Assembly: GCF_039543525.1 (NCBI RefSeq)
Contig: NZ_BAABJX010000042.1
Location: 1 to 64,000 of the forward strand
Direction of reading: 5' to 3'
Length of the DNA: 64,000 nucleotides
From: Algivirga pacifica
GTDB lineage: Bacteria; Bacteroidota; Bacteroidia; Cytophagales; Flammeovirgaceae
This document shows positions 50,339-59,324 of this stretch, one piece after another (the first letter of the stretch is position 1; each line of letters opens with the position of its first letter). Made by a program: the position numbers and the translations under genes. The notes beneath the pieces are model-generated. The model was not told the DNA's origin and made no database searches. It saw only the letters and a list, made by a program, of their open reading frames with translations.

Positions 50339-52303
50339 CTATGGTAGCTGATAGGAAAACATCAAGGGAGTGCACCCTCCATAACCACCGGATGTAGCAC
50401 CCCAGTAAATCTTGTCGTCTATCGTAAATGTAGTCTTGTAAGCGTTAGAACCCCCGCAGCCCGGGTATGTAGATACTTTTACCCAACTTTCACTTGGAGT
50501 GTCAAATCGGAGCAAGTGTTGCCCTTGATCAAGGATATAAGCAGTATTTTCAGCATACACTCCTACAGGGGCTTGTAGGTAATCGTATTGTCTTATGGTA
50601 TTTTGAGAATTCTCTTGCCAACTATCCATATTAGGGTCGTACAACCAATTGCTTCCGTAAGTGATCAGGTAGATGTTTTGATTATCCTTAAAGGCAAAAG
50701 CGAAGTCATAGAAGGTGATGGGGAGGTTATTCTTTTGGGTAAACTCTTCGGAGGAATAGTTGTAGGTCCAAACTTCTCCTTGATTTGTAAGAATATATAA
50801 TAGCCCATTATACTCAAAGTGAGTGGCTCGTGTGAAAGAGAACGGCAAATTTTCTTTTTGTGTCCAGGAGTTTGTGTCAAAGTTATATTCCCAAAAGTTA
50901 TGGGAAGGTTCCCCTCTGACAAGACCACCTATTTTAAGTAATTTATTACTTTTGACGACCAAGAGACTGTGTTTACCTCGTTCCCCCGGAAAGACTACTT
51001 CTTCCCTTTGCCATGTATCGACAGATGGGTTGTAGCGGTAAAATACTTTGTCGTTGGTCTCCAAAATATAGCCTAGGTTGTTGTACGTAAAAGCTGTATA
51101 TGGATGCCCCCATGAGAAAGGAGTGGCTGCTTTTGAATGCCATTGCTGCTTGATTTTAAATGAAGTGCTTGAGCTAGTCTCTTTTAAACCGTTGACGATA
51201 ACTTTTATAGGAGAGAAGTAATTGTAGAGTAAGCTGGATCTAGAGACACTCGGGATAATGACCTTGAGAGAGTCATTCTTGTGCTCGATAATATCGGCGG
51301 TATAATCACCGAAAAGGACTTCGAAAGTATTGTCTTCTTGAATATTTTCCATGACTATGGAAATCGTGTCTCCTGAATACCCTTCATTAGCGGAATAACT
51401 TTTGATCACCGGACCTTTTATTTCAAGAAGCTCTTCGGATAAAATAACTTGTTTTCCAATGGATAGTTTAATGGGAAGTTTACCATGGAATTTCATGTAG
51501 GGAAGCTTAAAAGTAATATGCTCCTTGCTAGAGGTTAATCGCTCCACCTGTTTATCATTGATGAAGATTTCATTGTATCCTATATTATTACTGAAGTTTT
51601 CTCCAAAGACCGTGATCTCATCTCCATCAAAACCGGAGATTGGCTCAAAGCGATGGATGCTAGGGGTGCTAAGAATGAAGGAATGAGCATTGCTGACGTT
51701 TTGGTTGATAGTCACCGTTACAGCTGTACTATCATCAATGGGAAGGTTGTGTGAAATAAAGCATTGTAGTATAGAATCATTGGAAGCGGGAATCATATAG
51801 ACGGAGTGATTGCCAAATCGTATATCGGTAGGGAAAGTTTTCTCTCTAAGGCGTTTTCCGTAAATCCTTAATGTATCACCCACTTGTCCTGTATTACTGG
51901 AGAGGCTATCGACCTTTGGGGTGTATCCCGTAAAGGAAAAGTTCTTTGTTTCTCCGTAAATGCTGGAGTCCGTAACGATAAATGCTCTGTAGAAATAAGT
52001 GATATCGCTGCTTAATCCGGAAGATATAACATATTTGAAGTTCCCTTTGTCAGGACTGTTTTTTACGTACACAACGTTTCTTGAGGTGTCACCGGCTTCT
52101 CCGTATTCAAAGCCTAGAGCTTCTATTTCAGTATTATTCATTTTGAGGAACCCTTGGAGTATGACTTCTTCGTCTGCATTTTTAATTGCACTTTCAGTAG
52201 TTACGGTAGGGGGCCCCGACCTTAAAAAGAAGTCATTGTCTTGACATGAAAAAAACAGTATCATCATCAAGCTGATGTACGAGAGTAAAGGTCTTTTAGA
52301 CAT
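50339..52303 (-). CDS. Lipoprotein with IPT/TIG domains and kelch-like repeats
   Basis: The 654-residue protein has a lipoprotein signal with likely Cys20 (LFFSCQ). Residues ~130-380 hold three IPT/TIG immunoglobulin-like domains (TGQVGDTLRIYGKRL, PISGFDGDEITVFGENF, NEGYSGDTISIVMENI). From ~390 there are kelch-type blades, for example WEYNFDTNSWTQKENLPF and WLYDPNMDSWQEN. It should be an outer-surface or periplasmic lipoprotein that binds glycans or proteins. It lies in a run of minus-strand genes; nothing else about its role can be read. Confidence 0.85.
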   Translation of the reverse strand: MSKRPLLSYISLMMILFFSCQDNDFFLRSGPPTVTTESAIKNADEEVILQGFLKMNNTEIEALGFEYGEAGDTSRNVVYVKNSPDKGNFKYVISSGLSSDITYFYRAFIVTDSSIYGETKNFSFTGYTPKVDSLSSNTGQVGDTLRIYGKRLREKTFPTDIRFGNHSVYMIPASNDSILQCFISHNLPIDDSTAVTVTINQNVSNAHSFILSTPSIHRFEPISGFDGDEITVFGENFSNNIGYNEIFINDKQVERLTSSKEHITFKLPYMKFHGKLPIKLSIGKQVILSEELLEIKGPVIKSYSANEGYSGDTISIVMENIQEDNTFEVLFGDYTADIIEHKNDSLKVIIPSVSRSSLLYNYFSPIKVIVNGLKETSSSTSFKIKQQWHSKAATPFSWGHPYTAFTYNNLGYILETNDKVFYRYNPSVDTWQREEVVFPGERGKHSLLVVKSNKLLKIGGLVRGEPSHNFWEYNFDTNSWTQKENLPFSFTRATHFEYNGLLYILTNQGEVWTYNYSSEEFTQKNNLPITFYDFAFAFKDNQNIYLITYGSNWLYDPNMDSWQENSQNTIRQYDYLQAPVGVYAENTAYILDQGQHLLRFDTPSESWVKVSTYPGCGGSNAYKTTFTIDDKIYWGATSGGYGGCTPLMFSYQLP

Positions 52304-52495
52304 AAAGAATTTGAGGTTATTAATTTAAATAAAAAGTAGACTTTATCACGCTGTATTTTGTATAAGCGAAAAAATACATTTCTAGTGGGCTGAATGCCAA
52401 GTAAACTTACAGTTAAGTACTACGGTTAAAGGGGTTTAAGGAAGAAGGATCACTATTGAGATACCCTTATTCCTTTATCCTTCCTCCTTTATCCA

Positions 52496-54688
52496 TTATA
52501 TGCTCACCCGTATCCCTGGCCCCAACATCACAAACCAGGTCTCGGCTTTAATCAGGTAACCAAACCCAAAATAGATTGGCAAGGAGAGCTTTCTTCCTGG
52601 TTTATACAGAGGATGTAGAGATAGTAGGGTAACCAATCCCAAGTCTCGGTCAGTATTATCATCACTCAGGTTAAAGGCGTTTAGTGCGATACTACCCACA
52701 CCAATACGGTAAGGTTGTAGTTTGGCAATCGTTCCTTTCTTATAGAACTGAAACTGTGCCATGGCGGCAATACTTACCCCCCCAAGGCCACCAATGTCGT
52801 CTTCATTAAAACGTTTGACCAGAAGTCCGGCAGGAAAAGAAACATCGATGTCAAAGTTATATCTACGGCTTAGGATAAGCGTGATTTTCTTTTCCTGAAT
52901 AGTGTCTTGGTATTTGTCTCTTTTGTGTTTCACCTTGATCTCTATGCGGGACCATCCCTCTAGGTTATAGGTTTTTGTCGCCAGGTAATCATTGAGTCGA
53001 AGGCTGGACGCTGTACAATCACTTTTGTCGTAATGTTGGTAGCGAGGGGAGCTGTCGTCAGGACATACTACAAAATTTTCAATTTTAGCGATCTCAGTCA
53101 ATTGCATCCTGTCATTGAGTACCCTGACATCAACCTCCAGATACTGTTTTCCATTCATATTACTGGGCTGGTCCAATAGGGCAGGGTTGAAGGAAAGTAC
53201 AATATCCCTGATATTCGATTCATAAAAGAGATTTTTATCAATTTGATCTACTCGATATTGGTGTTGGTCATCGTATTCTAAAGTGACAAAGTCGAACTTG
53301 CGGGGTTTTTGATGTTCTTGAACTTTTAGACTATACCCGGTTGGTTTGTGATGATCATAAATCGGAATTTCTGATAGATTAATATTCATCGGAATTCGGA
53401 TACGTACCTCGTGTAAGGTAGGGGTATTCAACAAAGAGTCTTCCTTGATCTCGTCAGTACCTGCAAATTTAAAATAACTCTTGTCCAACTCTTCACCCTC
53501 AATACGTAAGTCAACAATTTCTCCGGGGTTGACCGTCAGGTTAGTGCTCCAGTTTCTTCCACTTTTTAAGATGCTAACCTTTTGAATCTGTGCAGGCTTA
53601 CTAAGGGTAAAGTTGGTGAGGAACAAAGGGGTATCCCCATCCTTGATATATAGGTATCCTGTAGCTGCATCGTGTGTACTATAAGGGCGTAGTTCACAAA
53701 GGATACGGTTGTTGCTCAAACGTGCCTTAGTATAGAGCTCAGCCATGAGCTTACCTCCCTTGGCTTCTTGTTCTTCTAAGCGGTAGGTCTTTTGTAAACG
53801 TAGGTTACGGTGATTTTCAATTTCGATTTCTACACCTTCACTTAGGGCTTCATTGGTTAGGGTGATTTCTTTCTGATTGGCACCCAAAAAGGCTAGTCGG
53901 CTACTTTTGACAGAAAAAGTAAGGTTGATTGGATTCGTCTGGTATAATAGTGTATCCGCCAGGATATGAGGGATATAAGTATCGGCACGAAAAGAAAGCT
54001 GATCATCCCGGCTATTTTGTGTCATCACATGTAATTGTAATTTTCCTTGTTCGTTGGCAATGCGATAGAAGATGCCATCAGATTCTTTCCATAAATTATC
54101 TGTTTTGATATTCTCTGGATGGTTGCTAATCAAATCGAAAACCTGATCTTCCCCCACATATAAGGTTTTGTTACGATAGGTGTGGTCAGCCATTTCGATA
54201 CGGGTTTCCGTATATGGTAAGAACTTAAGTTCCTGTAGTATTTCTTGCCCATCCATCGTCCAGATGGCAAAAGTAAACGAGGGTGTGTTGGTACGAACCA
54301 GATTGGTAAATCGTAGATATACTCGGAAGAATTCCTCATTAACGTTGATGATTTCTCCGTCAATTTCATATTCAGGAGAAAGAATAGGTTTAACGGAAGC
54401 AATAGTATGAGGTTTTTTGAGCTTGATTCTGATTTCAAGCAATTCATCAGGCTCTTCAAAATAAAAAGGAAGGAGACGATAACCGTTTTGTTTTACGTCA
54501 CGCTTACTAAGTTGAGTCCTGCGATTATGGTTGATCACAGTAGCGTCCAGAATTTCCGTTGAGCTGATTTTCTGCACGGTTTGTTCTATCATTTCCTCTT
54601 CGTCCTGTTGTGCCACTCCCATCGTAGTGACAAGTAAGGAGATCAAAAAGAGGAAGGAGGCTGTCGTTAGTTGTTTAATGTGATTCAT
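52496..54688 (-). CDS. Unknown large exported protein with possible outer-membrane C-terminus
   Basis: The 730-residue protein has a signal peptide (to ~27, TMGVAQ) and a long beta-rich region with recurring Ig-like strands. The last ~80 residues (GGLGGVSIAAMAQFQFY, LPIYFGFGYLIKAETWFVM and final LGPGIRVSI) look like amphipathic strands of a small barrel, suggesting outer-membrane anchoring. No domain was recognised. It is in the same orientation as the two genes before and one after it in the minus-strand run; the 525-base gap upstream is repeat-filled. Confidence 0.65.
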   Translation of the reverse strand: MNHIKQLTTASFLFLISLLVTTMGVAQQDEEEMIEQTVQKISSTEILDATVINHNRRTQLSKRDVKQNGYRLLPFYFEEPDELLEIRIKLKKPHTIASVKPILSPEYEIDGEIINVNEEFFRVYLRFTNLVRTNTPSFTFAIWTMDGQEILQELKFLPYTETRIEMADHTYRNKTLYVGEDQVFDLISNHPENIKTDNLWKESDGIFYRIANEQGKLQLHVMTQNSRDDQLSFRADTYIPHILADTLLYQTNPINLTFSVKSSRLAFLGANQKEITLTNEALSEGVEIEIENHRNLRLQKTYRLEEQEAKGGKLMAELYTKARLSNNRILCELRPYSTHDAATGYLYIKDGDTPLFLTNFTLSKPAQIQKVSILKSGRNWSTNLTVNPGEIVDLRIEGEELDKSYFKFAGTDEIKEDSLLNTPTLHEVRIRIPMNINLSEIPIYDHHKPTGYSLKVQEHQKPRKFDFVTLEYDDQHQYRVDQIDKNLFYESNIRDIVLSFNPALLDQPSNMNGKQYLEVDVRVLNDRMQLTEIAKIENFVVCPDDSSPRYQHYDKSDCTASSLRLNDYLATKTYNLEGWSRIEIKVKHKRDKYQDTIQEKKITLILSRRYNFDIDVSFPAGLLVKRFNEDDIGGLGGVSIAAMAQFQFYKKGTIAKLQPYRIGVGSIALNAFNLSDDNTDRDLGLVTLLSLHPLYKPGRKLSLPIYFGFGYLIKAETWFVMLGPGIRVSI

Positions 54689-54760
54689 TAGCTGTTTGTT
54701 GTTGAAGTGGCTGAAAGCCGTTAGTTAGATTGCTTTTTGCTTAATCAGTCAATAAACACT

Positions 54761-54869
54761 AGTCGTAGCGTCTTCGCTACGACTAAAGCATAGTGCAAGC
54801 GTCCACGCTTGCCTTTACATTTGAGCGAAGATGCTCAAATTATGTTATACTCGTAGCGTGGACGCTACG
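54761..54869. repeat. Array of TCCT/TCCA-loop hairpins (cluster 1)
   Basis: Four hairpins in a row: AGTCGTAGCG-TCTT-CGCTACGACT (54761-54784), GCAAGCG-TCCA-CGCTTGC (54795-54812), TTTGAGC-GAAGAT-GCTCAAA (54820-54839) and CGTAGCG-TGGA-CGCTACG (54852-54869). All stems are perfect. The loop sequences are alike while the stems vary and remain paired. Confidence 0.9.
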
Positions 54870-54996
54870 GGCAGTAGATGGTAAACCCAATAAGGATGTA
54901 CGATTATAAAAGAATAAAAGTTATTGAAAAAGTCCTATAATTTAATGAATCGTAACAAAACCCTAATTAACTTACCTTTTACCTACTACCTGTGTT

Positions 54997-55207
54997 GGGG
55001 CGACCACGTGGGGGCGCCCCCAATGTTGTCAATTTAAGAAAAGGTAGACACTAGTCTTAGCCTCCAGGCTAAGACTTAAACATAATGGGAGCGTCCTCGC
55101 TCCCGTTTTTAAGGCCTTGAGCGAGGACGCTCAAGTTATGATTTTAGTCGTAGCGAGGATGCTACGACCAGTTCTTAGCTTAAATTGACAGCATTGGGAT
55201 TGCCCCT
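54997..55207. repeat. Composite inverted-repeat element enclosing four hairpins (E1)
   Basis: Outer arms CCCAATGTTGTCAATTTAAG (55019-55038) and CTTAAATTGACAGCATTGGG (55179-55198) enclose four perfect hairpins at 55053-55076 (AGTCTTAGCC stem), 55087-55104, 55117-55134 and 55147-55168. A related element with the same outer arms but a different interior is at 56930-57062. Confidence 0.9.
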
Positions 55208-55213
55208 ACGATA

Positions 55214-56878
55214 TTAAAATTCAATCGCATATTGGATTTTACTGCTTTTCCGAGCGATCATTTCTTGAAGAATTTTTCGCAAGGACATCGCAATCTGCAG
55301 CATTAATCTTACCCAACCTACTGGATTGGAATACGTGATAACCCATTTAATGATTCTGCCGAGTAGCTTCATACTGAGTTGTAGCCCATTGACTTTCTGA
55401 TCTGCTTGTTGTAAATGTTGCTGCAACGCTTCCTTGTTTAGCGTAGGAGAGGCAAAGGTGGTGCAATCAAAGTCACTGTCAAAGTGAGAGAATAAAAGTG
55501 TTTTGCCGCTCTGATCTGTGGTTCTCACAAATTTGTCTTTAAGGATAAAGTTGAGTCCTTGGCGTAAAATGAGCAACCCTTCCTGTACTTCTTCCTGTAA
55601 AGCAAGAATGGCCCCTTCCAGTGTTTCCAAGAGTTTTGAAACCACTTCTTTGGCTTTTAGAACAATCTCTCTGGTTTTTCTGATTAACCATTTTAATCCT
55701 TTTATAACAGATTGTGTCAGGGTCTTGATACCGTAATAGGCTCTTTGTCCTAAGGCAGATTGCTCCGCCAGTGCTTTGGCTTTATTGGCCCATTCTGAGC
55801 GAAGCAATTGTTCGGCTTCTAGTCGGTCTTCTGCTCGGTCAAGTTGATTCTCAATCAAGGTAGCGATACTCTCTAAAGCACTAGTAGTGGAAGTGACCGC
55901 TTCTGTTTCTTCTTCCTCACTCATATCTCTTAGAAGATACTGTATATTTAAGGCCCAGTAATCTTCTCCCATATAATTGATGACTTGCTCTAAAGGGATT
56001 TCTTCTCGCTCACAAACTGTAACGATGGATTGATAGGTTGCTTGTTTGACCTGATTGTCCAGTTTACCTTGATAGGTACCCTCCATCCATTGCCATACTT
56101 GCAGTAGTCTGATCAGGAAGTAGTTTCCTTTGTTATTTTCAAGTCCCTGTATGTAATCAAAATCTCGTTTATCCTTATTGGCGGTTTTTCTTAGTTTAAG
56201 AACTTTATTGAGTGCTCTAAAGCCTTTCCCACTAAGGACATCTTTTAGTTTTCGATTAAAGGCGACACTATTGGCAGGCTTTTCAATTTGCTCATCCTGA
56301 TAGCGGAAAAAAGCAATGGGATGATGTTCCTGACAATAATCTCCTTGAAGAATTTCTTTGGTAAGTTGTCGGATATTGGCCGTTTTACGTACTAATGTTT
56401 CTGTACTCTCATCAGGAAGCCATAACTTTAGTTTATGAATAGCCTCTAGGCTTTGTTGAGAAAAAGGATTTCCTGCATGTCCATCCAATAGGTCTAGGAC
56501 ATCCAATCGATAGTGGGTAACCCTGCTGCTAATCGATAGAACTCCTTCTGTAGGAATTACAGGGATGCGGAACTCTCCCTCTAAACTAAGCATGGAATGC
56601 AGTAGCTTTACTTCGATAGGATTGAGCGTATATTTTTGGGCTTCCATATCGACATCCTCTTCAAACAGGAAGTCTTGCTCCAGAAGCTTTGCTTTTTGAT
56701 ACTCTGCTCGAAACTGTTGAATGCCTTGTTTTAATTGATCTCGATCTTCTACTTGATAATCAGAAGGAAGATATCCTAGTTCTTTAAGAGGAGCAATGAA
56801 CGTTATTTTTTTAGTAGCAGCAGTTTTCTTTGGAGCAGAGAGGTCTATTTGTTCATTGAGCGCATCCAGTAATTCCAT
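55214..56878 (-). CDS. Unknown protein with peptidoglycan-binding-like N-terminus and membrane-active-looking tail
   Basis: The 554-residue protein has no signal peptide. The N-terminal segment around residues 31-58 (LKELGYLPSDY, then an acidic linker and QQFRAEYQ) loosely resembles a peptidoglycan-binding helix pair, and RLDVLDLLDG at about 128-137 resembles a second, but this match is weak. The middle is mostly helical. Residues ~430-480 form a charged coiled coil and the C-terminus has an amphipathic/hydrophobic stretch (LGRIIKWVITYSNPVGWVRL). It could interact with membranes or cell wall. It is the second gene of a three- or four-gene minus-strand run; the function is unknown. Confidence 0.55.
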   Translation of the reverse strand: MELLDALNEQIDLSAPKKTAATKKITFIAPLKELGYLPSDYQVEDRDQLKQGIQQFRAEYQKAKLLEQDFLFEEDVDMEAQKYTLNPIEVKLLHSMLSLEGEFRIPVIPTEGVLSISSRVTHYRLDVLDLLDGHAGNPFSQQSLEAIHKLKLWLPDESTETLVRKTANIRQLTKEILQGDYCQEHHPIAFFRYQDEQIEKPANSVAFNRKLKDVLSGKGFRALNKVLKLRKTANKDKRDFDYIQGLENNKGNYFLIRLLQVWQWMEGTYQGKLDNQVKQATYQSIVTVCEREEIPLEQVINYMGEDYWALNIQYLLRDMSEEEETEAVTSTTSALESIATLIENQLDRAEDRLEAEQLLRSEWANKAKALAEQSALGQRAYYGIKTLTQSVIKGLKWLIRKTREIVLKAKEVVSKLLETLEGAILALQEEVQEGLLILRQGLNFILKDKFVRTTDQSGKTLLFSHFDSDFDCTTFASPTLNKEALQQHLQQADQKVNGLQLSMKLLGRIIKWVITYSNPVGWVRLMLQIAMSLRKILQEMIARKSSKIQYAIEF

Positions 56879-56929
56879 GATAGAAGTAAAAGGTAAAAGG
56901 TAATAAGTAAAAGGTAAAAGGTAACGGTA

Positions 56930-57062
56930 GGGGCGACCCCAATGCTGTCAACTTAAGCTGAAAGTAAAAAGGTAGAAACTGGTCGTAGGGTCCTCCCTAC
57001 GACCTGAAGCGAGTTTGCACTACGCTTTCTACATGTACTATTTCCTTAAATTGATGGCATTG
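56930..57062. repeat. Composite inverted-repeat element, second copy (E2)
   Basis: GGGGCGACCCC and arm CCCAATGCTGTCAACTTAAG (56938-56957) pair imperfectly with CTTAAATTGATGGCATTG (57045-57062). Inside is one perfect hairpin, GGTCGTAGGG-TCCT-CCCTACGACC (56981-57004). Compared with E1 only one hairpin remains. The array of AAAAGGT-like heptamers at 56886-56920 precedes it. Confidence 0.85.
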
Positions 57063-57115
57063 CGTCTCAGGCGAGGACTACACACCAATAGTACTAGCAA
57101 GATTGTCAGGAAATT

Positions 57116-57478
57116 TTAGTTAAGGATTTCCTGCATAAAAGAGAACATGGCCGCTCTAGCCTTTTGTGCTTGTTCAATCATCAACACATGTGTGCCTAGT
57201 AGCTCTTTTTCTTGGTCTGTTAGTTGTTCTTTTACGAAGTTGAATGTATCATGGTCAAAATCAATGTGAGTAGCTGCTAATAGCTTTAACTCACCTTCTG
57301 TTTTACCACCTTTGGTTTTGATTTCGTTCAGGATATTCTTGAAATCAATTCCCCCTTCGTCGTTGATGTGATGGGTAAGGTCACCCGTAACAGTAGTCAC
57401 ATCAAGGGTTGTCAAGTCAATTGCTGTATCGTTGAGCTTTTGGATAACTCCAGAAAACAGATCTTTAAGATTACTCAT
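57116..57478 (-). CDS. Unknown small helical protein
   Basis: The 120-residue protein is helical and acidic, without signal peptide or membrane segment. It contains LTTLDVTTVTGDLTHHIN and the tail QAQKARAAMFSFMQEILN. No family was recognised. It is upstream of the 554-residue unknown gene on the same strand, separated by the composite repeat element; the two may work together but there is no direct evidence. Confidence 0.55.
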   Translation of the reverse strand: MSNLKDLFSGVIQKLNDTAIDLTTLDVTTVTGDLTHHINDEGGIDFKNILNEIKTKGGKTEGELKLLAATHIDFDHDTFNFVKEQLTDQEKELLGTHVLMIEQAQKARAAMFSFMQEILN

Positions 57479-57608
57479 ATTGTTTTGAGATTAAGCTTTT
57501 GAAATAAATTCTTGGACAATTGGTATATTTATATCAGTTTAAGTTTAGTCGATTGTATAATGCCAAGCAAATATTGTACTGGAAAAATTTTTAATAGTCC
57601 CCTAAGTT

Positions 57609-58493
57609 ATGATCTATACCATTGATTTACATTTTCTGGAAAATGAGCATGCTATAGCTGCTTTTCTAGTAGAAACGGATGCTGGACCTATCCTAATTGA
57701 AACGGGTCCCTATTCTACGTATCCTCAGTTGAAAAAAGGTGTTGAGGAGCACGGACATAAGATTGAAGAGATAAAACATGTTTTCATTACGCATATTCAC
57801 TTGGACCACGCGGGTGCTGCCTGGAAGCTTGCAGAGCATGGTGCAAAAATTTATATGCACCCTTTCGGGAAGAAACATATGGCAGATCCTTCCAAGTTAA
57901 TGGCTTCTGCTAAGAGAATATATAAGGAGGATATGGAGCGCCTGTGGTCTGATATGAAAGCGATTCCTGAAGAGCAAATTGTGGAGGTGGGCCACGGAGA
58001 TAGTATCCATATTGGTAGTATGGAGATTATCGGATGGCATACTCCGGGACATGCGAATCACCATATCGCCTGGCAGATCCACGAAATTTTGTTTACGGGA
58101 GATGTGGCCGGAGTGAAGATAGGAGATGGCCCTGCGGTAGCTCCTTGCCCGCCACCAGATATCAGTTTAGAAAAATGGAAGAACTCTTTGGATATGATTC
58201 GAGGAATGCACATTGAGAAATTGTTCCTAACCCATTATGGAGAAATCGTACAGATCAAAGAGCACCTCGATCAGGTAGAAGAACATATGCACAAGATAGC
58301 TAACTGGATCAAGGAGCAAATGGATAAGGGGATAGAGGCCGGAGAGATGACACCCTTGTTCGATGAATGGGAGCAGGAAAACTTAAAGTCTTGCGGAGCA
58401 GATGATGCCATGGTGGCACAGTATGCCGCAGCGAATCCTTGTTGGATGAGCGTAGCGGGGTTGATGAGGTATTGGGGAAAGAAGGATGCGTAG
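57609..58493 (+). CDS. Metallo-beta-lactamase-fold hydrolase
   Basis: The 294-residue cytoplasmic protein has the HxHxDH motif HIHLDH (H62, H64, D66, H67), H148 in TPGHANHH and D165 in FTGDVAG, the zinc ligands of the fold. The C-terminal part has conserved-looking Cys/His but is not a known fusion. It is in the glyoxalase II-like/RNase Z-like general group; no context suggests its substrate. It is divergent from the small unknown gene upstream. Confidence 0.92.
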   Translation: MIYTIDLHFLENEHAIAAFLVETDAGPILIETGPYSTYPQLKKGVEEHGHKIEEIKHVFITHIHLDHAGAAWKLAEHGAKIYMHPFGKKHMADPSKLMASAKRIYKEDMERLWSDMKAIPEEQIVEVGHGDSIHIGSMEIIGWHTPGHANHHIAWQIHEILFTGDVAGVKIGDGPAVAPCPPPDISLEKWKNSLDMIRGMHIEKLFLTHYGEIVQIKEHLDQVEEHMHKIANWIKEQMDKGIEAGEMTPLFDEWEQENLKSCGADDAMVAQYAAANPCWMSVAGLMRYWGKKDA

Positions 58494-58547
58494 GACGGTA
58501 AATTAAAAGAATGAATGATAATGAAGAATGAAGAATGAATAATTAAA

Positions 58548-58617
58548 TTCATCCTTCATCCTTCATCCTTCATCCTTCATCCTTCATCCTTCATCCTTCA
58601 TCCTTCATCCTTCATCC
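58548..58617. repeat. Heptanucleotide tandem repeat (TTCATCC)x10
   Basis: Ten perfect TTCATCC units run from 58548 to 58617, just before the stop codon of the next minus-strand gene. The preceding 40 bases contain AATGAAG heptamers (as at 42291), which are partly complementary to the array. Confidence 0.97.
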
Positions 58618-58621
58618 ACAT

Positions 58622-58921
58622 TTAACTAGCTGCCTTATTATTCCCTGTATGGGAATCAATATGTCGTTCTAACATTGTTTTCAAGCTCTCCAAATAATTC
58701 TTCATGGTTTGCAAGTCCAAAGAAGGGTGAGGAGAGTTACCTATTGTAATAGGGTTCTCATCCAAGTACTGATACAGCTCTGGATAATCACGTTCAATCT
58801 TGAATGTTAAATCTGTAATTTCCTTTAGTAATCCTTTGAAACGTTCCATCGTCTTTGGGGTAAGATGCGTTTTGATTCGATGAGGCAGCATCTGATGAGC
58901 TAGATCTTTCACTATACTCAT
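58622..58921 (-). CDS. Unknown small helical protein
   Basis: The 99-residue, mainly helical protein (LAHQMLPHRIKTHLTPKTMERFKGLLKEITDLTF) has no signal peptide or membrane segment. It was not recognised. Its stop codon lies next to the TTCATCC array. It may be cotranscribed with the next gene upstream, DUF427, which lies 60 bases before it. Confidence 0.6.
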   Translation of the reverse strand: MSIVKDLAHQMLPHRIKTHLTPKTMERFKGLLKEITDLTFKIERDYPELYQYLDENPITIGNSPHPSLDLQTMKNYLESLKTMLERHIDSHTGNNKAAS

Positions 58922-58981
58922 ATTATTGTGCTGACCTTCAACTACCTAACAAGTCATGGAATACTTTGGTTTACAGTAGTA

Positions 58982-59263
58982 TTATTCTGTGATTTCCACT
59001 CCTTTCCAGAAGGCAACATAATTTTTAATTTGCTTGGCTAGTTCACTGGGTTCAGGATAGAACCAAGCAGCACCTTCATTTTCTTTTCCTCCGACGTGAA
59101 GGTCATAATAGGAAGCCGTACCTTTCCACGGGCATACCGTATGTGTACTATTGTCCTTAAAGTATTCTTCCCGAATGGATTCAGGAGGGAAATAATGATT
59201 TCCTTCTATGACAATAGTTTGCTCGCTTTCCGCGATGACTTGATTATTCCAGATTGCTTTCAT
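58982..59263 (-). CDS. DUF427 family protein
   Basis: The 93-residue protein matches DUF427, with the motif NHYFPPESIREEYF and the TVCPWKGTASYYDLHVGG segment containing the conserved Cys, plus AAWFYPEPSELA. The fold is a small beta-sandwich. Biochemical role is unknown. Confidence 0.9.
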   Translation of the reverse strand: MKAIWNNQVIAESEQTIVIEGNHYFPPESIREEYFKDNSTHTVCPWKGTASYYDLHVGGKENEGAAWFYPEPSELAKQIKNYVAFWKGVEITE

Positions 59264-59324
59264 AGTATAGATAGGGTTAGATCATATAGGAAAATACTAT
59301 ATATCAACGGAGTAAACAAGGAGA

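Noticed and set aside
58548..58617. Possible CRISPR or coding repeat from the TTCATCC array
   Set aside because: Period 7 without spacers, and the array lies outside the annotated frames.
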